Shown one piece after another: positions 45,459-53,639 of a DNA stretch of 64,000 nucleotides. The stretch is from positions 186,001 through 250,000 of the forward strand of contig NZ_JBDJAW010000003.1 in assembly GCF_039649665.1 (NCBI RefSeq), in the 5' to 3' direction. The notes beneath the pieces are model-generated. The model ran no database searches. It saw only the letters and a list, made by a program, of their open reading frames with translations, and was not told the origin of the DNA. A program made the translations under genes and the position numbers. The DNA comes from Microbispora sp. ZYX-F-249 (GTDB taxonomy: Bacteria; Actinomycetota; Actinomycetes; Streptosporangiales; Streptosporangiaceae). The first letter of the stretch is position 1, and each line of letters starts with the position of its first letter.

Positions 45459-46361
45459 TTGACCGAACCCGCGCGGGTGCTGCACGCCCGTCTGCACCTG
45501 CTCGACCGGCAGGTCGTCAGGGAGAGCGACGACCGCCTGCTGTGCAAGGTGGACGACCTGGAGATGCGGCCCGGAGACCGGCCGTACGTCACCGCGATCC
45601 TTTCGGGCCCGCTCGCGCTCGGCCCGCGGCTCGGCGGCCTGCCGGGATGGCTGATGACGGAGACCGACCAGCTCTTCCGGCGGGAGGAGCGGCCGGGGCC
45701 GTACCGGATCGAGATGAGCCTGGTGACCGAGATCGGCAGCGCCGTACGGGTGGCCGGCCACCGGCAGGACCTGGCGCTGGAACGCTGGCTCACCAGGAAC
45801 GTGATCGGCCGGATCCCCGGCGCCGCCGGGACCCCGGAGCAGGATGCTCCCGAGGGCGGGGCGCAGGATGCTCCCGAGGGCGGGGCGCAGGATGCTTCAG
45901 AGGGCGGGGCGAAGGATGCTTCAGAGGGCGGCGCGCAGGGCGCTTTCGGAAGCGGCGCGAGGGACGCGCCGGAGAAGGCGCTCAGGGTGCGGGAGCGGTG
46001 GGAGGACAGGCCGGACGCCATGCGGCTCGGCGGGCTGCTCGGCCGTACGGTCCGCGGCCCGTCGGGGGAGGTCGCCGGTAACACCGTGGACGTCCGACTC
46101 GTCCAGGACGGGCCACTGCTGGCCGGGGTCCAGCAGGCGTTGCGGGCGGCCGGACTGCTGATCGCCCGGCGGCGGGCCGGGCGGCTCTTCGGGTACGAGC
46201 GGGGCCCCGGGCTGTGGCGGCCGTCGCTGCTGGGCGCCCTCGTGCGCCGCATGCACGGCGAGATCCGCTACGCCGAATGGGACCAGATCGAGTCGCTCGA
46301 CGACGAGGAGGTCAGGCTCGGCGTCCCCTGGGAGCGGCTGCGGTCGACGGCCGATCTCTGA
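45459..46361 (+). CDS. Two-domain PRC-barrel-like protein with DAPEGGAQ repeats
   Basis: A 300-residue cytosolic protein from TTG 45459, after GGAGGAGG. Residues about 8-110 (RLHLLDRQVVRESDDRLLCK) and about 180-295 (GGLLGRTVRGPSGEVAGNTV, EIRYAEWDQIESLDDEEVRL) both have PRC-barrel-like beta patterns. Between them lie four DAPEGGAQ-type repeats. PRC barrels accompany MgtE-type magnesium transport and CBS proteins in actinobacteria. Its place in the NRAMP operon suggests a regulatory role. Family assignment by eye is moderate. Confidence 0.65.
   Translation: MTEPARVLHARLHLLDRQVVRESDDRLLCKVDDLEMRPGDRPYVTAILSGPLALGPRLGGLPGWLMTETDQLFRREERPGPYRIEMSLVTEIGSAVRVAGHRQDLALERWLTRNVIGRIPGAAGTPEQDAPEGGAQDAPEGGAQDASEGGAKDASEGGAQGAFGSGARDAPEKALRVRERWEDRPDAMRLGGLLGRTVRGPSGEVAGNTVDVRLVQDGPLLAGVQQALRAAGLLIARRRAGRLFGYERGPGLWRPSLLGALVRRMHGEIRYAEWDQIESLDDEEVRLGVPWERLRSTADL
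45843..45962 (+). repeat. 24-bp tandem repeats coding DAPEGGAQ
   Basis: Two identical 24-bp units at 45843-45866 and 45867-45890, then close variants at 45891-45914 and 45915-45938, then a weak copy to 45962. The units keep reading frame and form a flexible linker between two predicted barrels. Confidence 0.9.
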
Positions 46362-46387
46362 ACGAAGCCCGTCGCGTGGGGGGTGGA

Positions 46388-47167
46388 ATGGCGGGAAATA
46401 AGGTCGAGGGCATGTCTCTCGCTGCTGCTTTCGGGGCGATGCTGCGCACGGCGGACGGTGTCCGCATCGACGCGGCGCACACGCCCAACGGCTCACTCGA
46501 TCTCGGCATCGTGGTCGCGCACGGTTTCACCGGAACGTGGAGGGGGCCGGACACCCGGCGCATCGTGCACGTCCTGTCGAGGTTCGGCGGTGTGGTGTCG
46601 TTCGACTTCCGGGGCCACGGACGCTCCGGCGGCCGGTCCACGGTGGGCGACCTGGAGGTCCTCGACGTGGACGCGGCGGTCAAGCACGCCCGCTCGATCG
46701 GCTACCGGCGCATCGCCACCGTCGGCTTCTCGATGGGCGCCGCCGTGGTCGTACGGCATGCCGCGCTGCACCGAGGGGTGGACGGGGTGGTGTCGGTGAG
46801 CGGGCCGGCCCGCTGGTACTACCGCGGCACCAAACCCATGCGGCAGGTCCACTGGGCGATCGAACGCTGGCACGGGCGGCTGGCGGCCCGGCTGGTCAAG
46901 CGGACCAGGATCGCGGGCGGCGGATGGGACCCCGTCCCGCTCCCGCCGTACGAGGCGGCGGCGCTGGTCGCGCCCACGCCGCTGCTGATCGTGCACGGTG
47001 ACCACGACCCGTTCTTCCCCGTCGAGCACGCCCACCAGTTGTACGAGTGCGCGGCCGAGCCGAAGGAGTTGTGGGTCGAGCCGGGGTACGGCCATGCGGA
47101 GGCGGCGGCCACCCCTGACCTGGTCCGGAAAATTGGTCAGTGGATTTCACGAACCAAATCCCCATAA
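46388..47167 (+). CDS. Alpha/beta hydrolase
   Basis: A 259-residue serine hydrolase. The oxyanion region is VVAHGFTGTWRGPDTRR, the nucleophile elbow is VGFSMGAAVVVRHAAL (Ser near residue 119), the acid is in LIVHGDHDPFFPVEHAH, and the His is in PGYGHAEAAATPDL. ATG 46388 follows GGGGGG; ATG 46412 (MSLAAAF) is possible. The text resembles bacterial esterases/monoacylglycerol lipases, but the substrate is unknown. It lies 26 bases after the PRC-like gene and may share its transcript. Confidence 0.88.
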   Translation: MAGNKVEGMSLAAAFGAMLRTADGVRIDAAHTPNGSLDLGIVVAHGFTGTWRGPDTRRIVHVLSRFGGVVSFDFRGHGRSGGRSTVGDLEVLDVDAAVKHARSIGYRRIATVGFSMGAAVVVRHAALHRGVDGVVSVSGPARWYYRGTKPMRQVHWAIERWHGRLAARLVKRTRIAGGGWDPVPLPPYEAAALVAPTPLLIVHGDHDPFFPVEHAHQLYECAAEPKELWVEPGYGHAEAAATPDLVRKIGQWISRTKSP

Positions 47168-47233
47168 GGGTCGTCTATGAGGGTTGTGCGGATCTGGAAG
47201 TCCCGATCCACATGGCCGATTGGGGGATCGGCG

Positions 47234-47320
47234 CACACCCTCAGCGGGTGTGGCCCAGCGTCGCGGGGGCGCGCTGGGCGGTTTCACCGGCCCGGTACGG
47301 CACACGCCGTACCGGGCCGG
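47234..47320. terminator. Three consecutive hairpins between converging genes
   Basis: Hairpin 1: CACACCC 47234-47240 with 47246-47252. Hairpin 2: GCCCAGCG 47253-47260 with 47272-47279. Hairpin 3: a perfect 15-base stem, 47287-47301 with 47306-47320, loop ACAC. The last is a strong bidirectional terminator between the hydrolase and the aldehyde dehydrogenase. Confidence 0.75.
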
Positions 47321-47366
47321 AGGGACGCGTTCCCCGATGTCGGCCCCGCGTGTCAGCTCATGCGCT

Positions 47367-48803
47367 TCAGCCCAGGCGGGCGATCGACTTGGTCTCCAGG
47401 TAGGCCGACAGGCCCTCGGGGCCGAGCTCCCGGCCCAGGCCGCTGGCCTTGAAACCGCCGAACGGCGTGTTCGGGTCGAGCGTGTGCATCATGTTGACGC
47501 CGTACGTGCCGGTGCGCACCCGGCGGGCGACGTCCACCCCGTGGTCGGTGTCGGCGGTCCAGACCGAGCCCGACAGGCCGTAGTCGCTGTCGTTGGCGAT
47601 CCGCACCGCGTCCTCCTCGTCCTCGTACGGGATCACCGCCAGCACCGGGCCGAAGATCTCCTCACGGGCGATGCGCATGTCGTTGGTGGCCCCGGCGAAA
47701 ACGGTGGGGGCGACGTACCAGCCCCGGTCGTACGGCCGGTCGAGGCCCCCGACGACGGGCTTGGCGCCCTCCTCGATGCCCGTCCTGATGTAGCCCTCGA
47801 CCCGCTCCTGCTGCCGCCGCGCCACCAGCGGCCCGATCCCGGTGGCCGGGTCGGCGGGGTCGCCCACCTGCTGGCTCGTCACCATCTCGGCGACGGCCTG
47901 GACGACCTCGTCGTACCGGGTGCGGGAGGCGAGGATGCGGGTCTGCGCCACGCACGCCTGGCCGTTGTTCATCAGTGAGGCCATCGACAGGAAGCCCATG
48001 GCCGAGGGCAGGTCGCAGTCGTCGAGGATGATCGCCGCCGACTTGCCGCCGAGCTCGAGCGTGCAGCGCTTGAGCTGTTCGCCGCAGATCGCCGCGATCC
48101 TGCGTCCGGCGGCGGTCGAGCCGGTGAAGGCCACCTTGTCGACGCCGGGATGGGAGACCAGGTGCTCGCCCGCCTCGCGACCGGCCGCGACGATGTTGAC
48201 GACCCCGGCCGGGATGCCGGCCTCCTTGATCATCTCGGCGAGCAGGTAGGAGTCGAGCGGCGTCTCGGGGGCCGGCTTGATCACCACGGTGCACCCCGCG
48301 ACGAGCGCCGGGGCCAGTTTGGTCATGAGGACGAACTGGGGGACGTTCCAGGGGACGATGGCCGCGACGACGCCGACCGGCTCATGGCGGACGATCATCG
48401 GGCCGAACAGGCCGGGCCGCTCCTCCTCGACGGGGAACGTCGCGCCGAGACCGGCGAAGTACTTGAGCATCCCCAGGGGCTGCGGAGCCTGGGCGAGCTG
48501 GGAGAACGTGATCGGAGACCCCATCTCCACAGTGATGATCTCGGCCATCTCGGCCTGGCGGGCCTCGTAGACCTCCGCCAGCCGTCCCACGATCGCCGCG
48601 CGCTCGGCCATCGTCATCCGCGGCCAGGGCCCGTTGTCGAAGGCGTCCCTGGCGGCCGCGACGGCCCGGTCCATGTCGGCGGCGGTGCCGTCCGGCACCC
48701 GGCCGACGACCTCCTCACTGTGCGGGGAGATCACCTCGATCGTGCCCGTGCCCGCGGGGGTCACCCAGTCGCCCCCGATGAACAGCGTGTCGTGCTGCAG
48801 CAT
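47367..48803 (-). CDS. NAD(P)+-dependent aldehyde dehydrogenase
   Basis: A 478-residue enzyme of the ALDH superfamily. It contains the fold marks IVPWNVPQFVLMTKLAPAL, TVVIKPAPETPLDS, the coenzyme loop FTGSTAAGRRI, the catalytic Glu in LELGGKSAAIIL, the nucleophile Cys in NNGQACVAQTR (near 285), and EEIFGPVLAVIPY. ATG 48803 follows GGAGG. It oxidises an aldehyde to the acid; broad sequence similarity does not reveal which. It stands alone between two terminator/promoter regions. Confidence 0.92.
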   Translation of the reverse strand: MLQHDTLFIGGDWVTPAGTGTIEVISPHSEEVVGRVPDGTAADMDRAVAAARDAFDNGPWPRMTMAERAAIVGRLAEVYEARQAEMAEIITVEMGSPITFSQLAQAPQPLGMLKYFAGLGATFPVEEERPGLFGPMIVRHEPVGVVAAIVPWNVPQFVLMTKLAPALVAGCTVVIKPAPETPLDSYLLAEMIKEAGIPAGVVNIVAAGREAGEHLVSHPGVDKVAFTGSTAAGRRIAAICGEQLKRCTLELGGKSAAIILDDCDLPSAMGFLSMASLMNNGQACVAQTRILASRTRYDEVVQAVAEMVTSQQVGDPADPATGIGPLVARRQQERVEGYIRTGIEEGAKPVVGGLDRPYDRGWYVAPTVFAGATNDMRIAREEIFGPVLAVIPYEDEEDAVRIANDSDYGLSGSVWTADTDHGVDVARRVRTGTYGVNMMHTLDPNTPFGGFKASGLGRELGPEGLSAYLETKSIARLG

Positions 48804-49046
48804 TGCCTGCCTCCTGATCGGGCGCGCCATCGCGCACACAGAAAGACCGAATCATGTTCTGCTCTGCCTTGGCAAGAGCGGGCCGCCGAAACGGGATCGG
48901 GCCAGGTAGGCGCGTCGACGGCGAACGGGGCACACGGGCGGAAATCCGGCTGCTGTCCGCTTTGAACCCAAGAGCTTCCCCTGTTCCGGTAGCAGAGCGT
49001 AAAGATCGTCTTCTATAGTTTCGGACCGAATCCGAGTGGAGGTCGC

Positions 49047-49943
49047 GTGCGGTCGGGACGCTGGGCCAGGCTGGCGGTGGTCACCACCGCGCTGCTTGTC
49101 GCACCGTCCGTCTCGGGCGCCCTCACCGCCGAGGCCGAACCGGACCAGCAGGCCAAGCTCCGCAAGCTCACCCAGGAGGCCGCCGCGCTCCAGAAGGAGT
49201 ACCGCGGCGAGATCCTCAGCCTGGAGGACGCGAAGAGGGCCGCGCAGAAGGCCTCCGGCCGGAGCAAGAAGCTGCAGGCCGACCTGCGGCTGGCCCAGCG
49301 GCAGGTGGCGGCGTTCGCGCAGTCCTCGTACATGACCGGGGGCGCGGACGCCTCGCAGCTGTTCTCCCTGTCGGCCGACCCGAGCTCGCTGGCGATGCTG
49401 TCCTATCTGGGCACCGCCAGGACCGAGCGGCTCAACAGCGTCAAGGACCTCGTCGCCAAGCAGAAGAAGGCGGCCCTCGCGGCCGCCGGCGAGATCGACA
49501 AACTGCAGGCGCACATCAAGCAGCTCAAGTCGCGGCGCGGCGAGGTCGAGCGGCTGATGGCGAAGTACGGTTTCCAGACCCCCGACGCCGGCAGCGGACT
49601 GACCCAGCGCATGGTCTCGACGCGTAACGCGATCATGGGGCAGTTCCCGATGCCGTTCGGCGTCGGCTGCCTGCGCCCCGGCGACCCGGGCGAGCACGGC
49701 AAGGGCCGGGCCTGCGACTTCATGATGAGCAGCGGCGGCCGCATGCCGGACGCGGTGGCCAAGGAGCGCGGCGACGCCCTGGCCCAGTGGTGCATCCAGC
49801 ACGCGAGCGAGTACGGGATCATGTACATCATCTGGCAGCAGCGCTTCTACGACATGCGCACCGGCGCCGGGTGGCGGATGATGTCGGACCGCGGCGGCAT
49901 CACCGCCAACCACTACGACCACGTTCACGTGTCGGTGCTCTGA
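49047..49943 (+). CDS. Secreted coiled-coil protein with ARB_07466-like C-terminal domain
   Basis: A 298-residue exported protein. A signal peptide (LAVVTTALLVAPSVSGALTA) precedes a coiled coil of about 140 residues (QQAKLRKLTQEAAALQKEY and RSKKLQADLRLAQRQVAAFA). The last 100 residues (GVGCLRPGDPGEHGKGRACD, DALAQWCIQHASEYGIMYII, GITANHYDHVHVSVL) match a conserved actinobacterial domain related to the VanY/M15 peptidase fold, with His-Asp-His near the end. It may bind or cut peptidoglycan. Its 3' end overlaps the GH1 gene by 19 bases. Confidence 0.85.
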   Translation: MRSGRWARLAVVTTALLVAPSVSGALTAEAEPDQQAKLRKLTQEAAALQKEYRGEILSLEDAKRAAQKASGRSKKLQADLRLAQRQVAAFAQSSYMTGGADASQLFSLSADPSSLAMLSYLGTARTERLNSVKDLVAKQKKAALAAAGEIDKLQAHIKQLKSRRGEVERLMAKYGFQTPDAGSGLTQRMVSTRNAIMGQFPMPFGVGCLRPGDPGEHGKGRACDFMMSSGGRMPDAVAKERGDALAQWCIQHASEYGIMYIIWQQRFYDMRTGAGWRMMSDRGGITANHYDHVHVSVL

Positions 49944-51208
49944 CCCTCCAGGAACTTCCGCAGCCAGTGGTAGGACGCCTTCGGCGTGCGCTCCTGGGTC
50001 GCGAAGTCGACGTGGACCAGGCCGAACCGCTGGTGGTAGCCCTCGGCCCACTCGAAGTTGTCCAGCAGTGACCAGACGAAGTAGCCCCGCAGGTCCACGT
50101 CCGCCTGCCGCATCGCCCGGATGTGGCCGTCGAGGTAGGCGATCCGCTCCTGGTCGTCCAGGCCGTCGTACGAGCAGCCGTTCTCGGTGATGTAGACGGG
50201 CGGCAGCGCGTCGCCGTACCGGGCCTTGAGGCCGTCGAGCAGCTCGCGCAGGCCGTCGGGGACGACGGGCCAGCCGAAGGCGGTGGTGGGAACGCCGGGG
50301 ATCTCCTCGAAGCGGAACGGCAGGCCGTCCCCGCCGCCGGGACCGCCGATACGAGTGGGGTTGTAGTAGTTGATCCCCAGCCCGTCGAGGGGCTCGGCGA
50401 TCGTCTCCAGGTCGCCGGGTCGCACGGGGATCTCGACGCCGAACGGCGTCAGGTCGGGGTAGGCGCCGGTGAGCACCGGGTCGTTGAACAGCCGGTTGTG
50501 CAGGATGTCGTAGGTCTCGGCGGCGGCCAGGTCCTCGGGGGAGTCGGAGGCGGGCCGGACCGGGGTGCAGTTGTTGGTGATCAGCACCTGCTCCGCGCCG
50601 GCCGCCCGCAGCGCCTGCGTGGCCAGGCCGTGCCCGAGCAACTGGTGGTGGGCCACCGGCAGCGCGTCGAACATGAGCGCCCTGCCCGGGGCGTGGATGC
50701 CCAGGCCGTATCCCTCCACCATGTGCACGAACGGCTCGTTCAGCGTGATCCACATCCGTACGCGGTCGGCCAGCCGTCCGGCCACGACGGCGGCGTAGTC
50801 GGCGAAGCGGCGGGAGGTGTCGCGGCTGAGCCAGCCGCCCTCGTCCTCCAGCGCCTGTGGAAGGTCCCAGTGGAAGAGCGTCGGCACCGGGGTGATGCCG
50901 TTCTCGCACAGCGCGTCCACGAGCCGGTCGTAGAAGTCGAGCCCGGCCTGGTTGACCGGGCCGCCGCCCGCGGGCAGCACGCGCGGCCAGGCGATGGAGA
51001 AGCGGTAGGCGTTGACGCCGAGGCCGGCCATCAGCGCCACGTCCTCGGCGTAACGGTGGTAGTGGTCGCAGGCCACGTCGCCCGTGTGCCCGTCGCGGAC
51101 CCTGCCGGGGGTGTGCGAGAAGGTGTCCCAGATGGAGGGCCCTCTGCCGTCCTCCGTGACCGCCCCTTCGATCTGGTAGGACGCGGTGGCCGTACCCCAG
51201 AGGAACAT
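49925..51208 (-). CDS. Family GH1 beta-glucosidase
   Basis: A 427-residue cytosolic glycosidase with a complete GH1 pattern: FLWGTATASYQIEGAVTEDG at the N-terminus, acid/base Glu in MWITLNEPFVHMVEG (near 158), nucleophile Glu in VYITENGCSYDG (near 340), and the C-terminal SLLDNFEWAEGYHQRFGLV. It cleaves beta-linked glucosides such as cellobiose. It is divergent from a TetR gene across a palindromic operator, so expression is likely inducible. Confidence 0.94.
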   Translation of the reverse strand: MFLWGTATASYQIEGAVTEDGRGPSIWDTFSHTPGRVRDGHTGDVACDHYHRYAEDVALMAGLGVNAYRFSIAWPRVLPAGGGPVNQAGLDFYDRLVDALCENGITPVPTLFHWDLPQALEDEGGWLSRDTSRRFADYAAVVAGRLADRVRMWITLNEPFVHMVEGYGLGIHAPGRALMFDALPVAHHQLLGHGLATQALRAAGAEQVLITNNCTPVRPASDSPEDLAAAETYDILHNRLFNDPVLTGAYPDLTPFGVEIPVRPGDLETIAEPLDGLGINYYNPTRIGGPGGGDGLPFRFEEIPGVPTTAFGWPVVPDGLRELLDGLKARYGDALPPVYITENGCSYDGLDDQERIAYLDGHIRAMRQADVDLRGYFVWSLLDNFEWAEGYHQRFGLVHVDFATQERTPKASYHWLRKFLEGQSTDT

Positions 51209-51226
51209 GATGCCGCCTCTCTCCGC

Positions 51227-51249
51227 TAATATGAGCGAAACTCATGTTA
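51227..51249. promoter_or_regulatory. Palindromic operator between GH1 gene and TetR
   Basis: TAATATGAG (51227-51235) and CTCATGTTA (51241-51249) match in inverted orientation at 8 of 9 positions around CGAAA. It lies in the 76-base gap between divergent starts and is the expected TetR site. Confidence 0.72.
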
Positions 51250-51284
51250 GTCCGAGTGGTTGCGAAGCGGGAGAGAATGGCGGA

Positions 51285-51950
51285 ATGACCACAGGGGGAG
51301 TGCTGCGCCGCCGGCCCGCACAGCGCCGCAGTCAGGAGCGGGTCGAGCGCATGCTGGACGAGTGCGCCCTGCTGCTCGACGAGGTGGGGTACGCGGCCCT
51401 GACGACCAAGGAGGTCGCCCGCCGGGCCGAGGTGCCGATCGGGACCTTCTACCAATTCTTCACCGACAAGCAGAGCCTGGTCCGCGCGCTCGCGCTGCGG
51501 AACCTGGAGGCGTACCTGGACCGGATCGCGTTCCGGCTGACCGCCGCGCCGCTGACCGACTGGACCGACGCCGTGGACCTGGTCGTCGACGAGTTCGTAC
51601 GGATGAAACGGACCACGCCCGGCTTCGGCGTGGTGGACTTCGGCGAGGTGCTCGCCGCTCCCGGCGGCCCGGCCCTGCCCGGCACCCAGAGGATGCTCGA
51701 CGAGGCACTGGAGAACAACGTCGTCGTGGCCGACCGGCTGCGCTCCCTCGTGGTGGAGTCGCTCGGCGTGGCGCCGGGCGCCGACCTGTCGCGCGCCTTC
51801 GTGGTCGCCGTGGAGGCCGCCGACGCCGTGCTCAAGCTGGCCTTCCGCGCCCATCCCGAGGGCGACCCCGACCTCATCGCCGAATGCAAACGCCTCGTCC
51901 GCCGCTACCTCTCCGACCACCTTCGGCAGGCGCCTGTGGAGGGCGGCTGA
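51285..51950 (+). CDS. TetR-family regulator of the GH1 region
   Basis: A 221-residue regulator. The helix-turn-helix is near residues 18-62 (VERMLDECALLLDEVGYAAL, TKEVARRAEVPIGTFYQFFT, DKQSLVRALALRN). The C-terminal domain (TPGFGVVDFGEVLAAPGGPA) resembles those of TetR proteins of hydrolase or lipid gene clusters. ATG 51285 is preferred; the frame upstream covers the operator. It probably represses the GH1 gene and itself, with an unknown ligand. Confidence 0.9.
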   Translation: MTTGGVLRRRPAQRRSQERVERMLDECALLLDEVGYAALTTKEVARRAEVPIGTFYQFFTDKQSLVRALALRNLEAYLDRIAFRLTAAPLTDWTDAVDLVVDEFVRMKRTTPGFGVVDFGEVLAAPGGPALPGTQRMLDEALENNVVVADRLRSLVVESLGVAPGADLSRAFVVAVEAADAVLKLAFRAHPEGDPDLIAECKRLVRRYLSDHLRQAPVEGG

Positions 51951-52035
51951 CGGACTTGGGGCCGGAGCCGAAGCGGCGGAGGTTGTGCGCCCTGGAAGAC
52001 TCATCGACTCCTGACGGTTGCGGCATGATTACTCC

Positions 52036-52500
52036 GTGCATTCCCCCGGGTTGGCCTTGGTCGGCTACATCGACGAGTCGATCCACACCGAAGTACGTCT
52101 CTACGCGATCGGACTCGTGCCGGCCAAGCCTGCCCTGAGCGAAGAAGTCCGCAGCCGATTGTGCTCGGTGGTTCCGGCCGCGCGGACGCCGCACCGGTCA
52201 CAGGAGGACGAGCGGACTCGCGCCGAGACGATCCGCGAGGTCCGATCTCTACCGATCGCGGCGAGGGGTACGGCTGTCGCTTCGATCGACCCAAGTGCTC
52301 GCGGAGCGTGAGGCGAACCAGGATAGGCACGACCGCCGGGTTCTTCGTGGTCTGGCGGGTCGACCGCCACGGTTCGAATACGGGCATGCGGCAGTCGCCA
52401 AAGAGCCTCTTCTCTGGGCGGCAGACGTGGTGGTGAGTAGTACCCGCGAGGGCGCTCGCGCGAGACGAGGACCCGTGCGCCGTCGGCTTGGGAGAGGTCC
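52036..52500 (+). pseudogene. Decayed DUF3800-like protein gene
   Basis: GTG 52036 opens a frame reading LALVGYIDESIHTEVRLYAI, like the first strand (YIDES) of DUF3800-type nuclease-fold proteins. The frame ends at a TGA at 52309-52311. The protein-like text continues in another phase as YGCRFDRPKC near 52265-52300, and in a third as FEYGHAAVAKEPLLWAADVV near 52370-52430, matching the family's C-terminal EPLLWxAD motif. Two frameshifts are needed to rebuild it. The assignment is moderate. Confidence 0.5.
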
Positions 52501-52584
52501 TTTCGTACGTGGGCTGCGAGCCTGTATGACCTCCGGATACGCGAAAGCCGGGCCACCACCTGCGGAGGTTAACCCGGCTTCACT

Positions 52585-53390
52585 TCATAACCCCGAGTGG
52601 GTTACGCAGAGGCCCCAGTGGCACAGCGCGCCGGTCGCGACCCCGACGGCCACGCCCGCCCAGCCGTACCGGAGTGCCACCAGCCCCGCGGGCACGCCCG
52701 TCAGCAGCACCAGCGCGAGCATGAGATAGGCCAGCCCGGTCATGCCGCCGTCGTCCTCGCTGGTACGCAGGGGGTTGCCCGCGCGGCGATGCGGCTCGGT
52801 GCCGGGCACCAGCCCGTACACCGGCACCAGCGGCACCAGTCCGGCCGCGCCGCCCAGCAGGGCGGGCAGCAGCGCCAGGACCAGCGGCCACCGGCCGTCG
52901 GCGATCGCGGTGAACATCACCGTCACCGCGACGCCCACCGGCGCGTGTGCCGACAGCCAGGCCAGCTGCCTGCCGCGCACGTCACTCGCGCCGGGGGTCA
53001 TCCCGGGGGTCATCAGAGTCAGCCACAACGCCGTGCATCGGTTCCGTACAGGTTGGCGGTCATGGCGGCGGCCATCACGATGAAGATCGGACCCGCGTAC
53101 GGCAGCATGCCGTCCCAGCCGAGGACCAGCGGGCTGGCCGCGAAGCAGACGCCGTACGACAACGCGAAGATCAGCTGGTGGTCGCGTACCTGGTCGCGTG
53201 ACCAGGTGCGCGCAGCTCCTTGGCGCCGATCGCGCCGTTGGCGGTGGCCGCGCGCATGGGACGTCTGCCGCGTGCGGACGGTCGCGCGGCCCCCGTACGC
53301 CTGGTGAGCAGGGCCGCCCACGCGCCCAGGAGCAGCGCCGCCAGCACGGCCAGGGCCGCCTGCCAGGGCCCACCACTCGCCCCGGACGGC
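52585..53390 (-). pseudogene. Frameshifted ABC-2-type transporter permease
   Basis: Three frames on the minus strand join into one permease-like text: WQAALAVLAALLLGAWAALL (near 53300-53365), then GAIGAKELR, then after a shift near 53203-53212 SRDQVRDHQLIFALSYGVCF to MTANLYGTD, then after a second shift near 53032-53036 TALWLTLMTPG to the end. The final 140 codons form four or five hydrophobic segments and end at 52585. A 12-bp duplication gives MTPGMTPG. Two frameshifts and a missing N-terminus make it non-functional. Confidence 0.72.
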
Positions 53391-53424
53391 CGGCAGGCCC
53401 CATGCGGAGGGCAGGTTGAACTCG

Positions 53425-53605
53425 AGGTTCGTCTCGAAGTACACGCGTAGCGCGTCGGAGGCGGTCGTCTGCGCCAGGACGCGCGGCTCCATCAGATCGG
53501 TGGCGAGCTTCACCACGTGGCGACGACCGCGTCGATCAGCTCGTCCTTGCCCCCGAAGTGGTACGAGATGAGCCCGGGGTGATCCGGGCGGTGCCGCAGC
53601 GGCCC
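53425..53605 (-). pseudogene. TetR regulator fragment
   Basis: One frame reads GLISYHFGGKDELIDAVVA, the recognition helix and following helix of a TetR protein, then stops (TGG TGA near 53518). The next phase continues as VVKLATDLMEPRVLAQTTAS and YFETNLEF, a TetR C-terminal part, until it runs into the permease relic. The first 30 residues of a TetR and most of the ligand domain are absent. It may once have controlled the neighbouring permease. Confidence 0.65.
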
Positions 53606-53632
53606 CGAGGCGCATGACGCGTCTCGGGGCCG
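53600..53632 (-). terminator. Hairpin after the aldo/keto reductase gene
   Basis: CGGCCCCGAG (53600-53609) and CTCGGGGCCG (53623-53632) are perfect 10-base arms, 8 bases beyond the reductase stop on the minus strand. Confidence 0.75.
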
Positions 53633-53639
53633 TGCCCGA

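Noticed and set aside
48852-52004. Minus-strand open frame of 1050 codons
   Set aside because: It overlaps the coiled-coil protein, GH1 and TetR genes, whose text has clear family motifs. The long frame is Arg/Gly/Pro-rich, has no domain and arises from high GC at third positions.
52370-52395. GGTTCGAATA segment resembling a tRNA T-loop
   Set aside because: No acceptor, D or anticodon stems can be formed around it, and it lies in the DUF3800-like relic.
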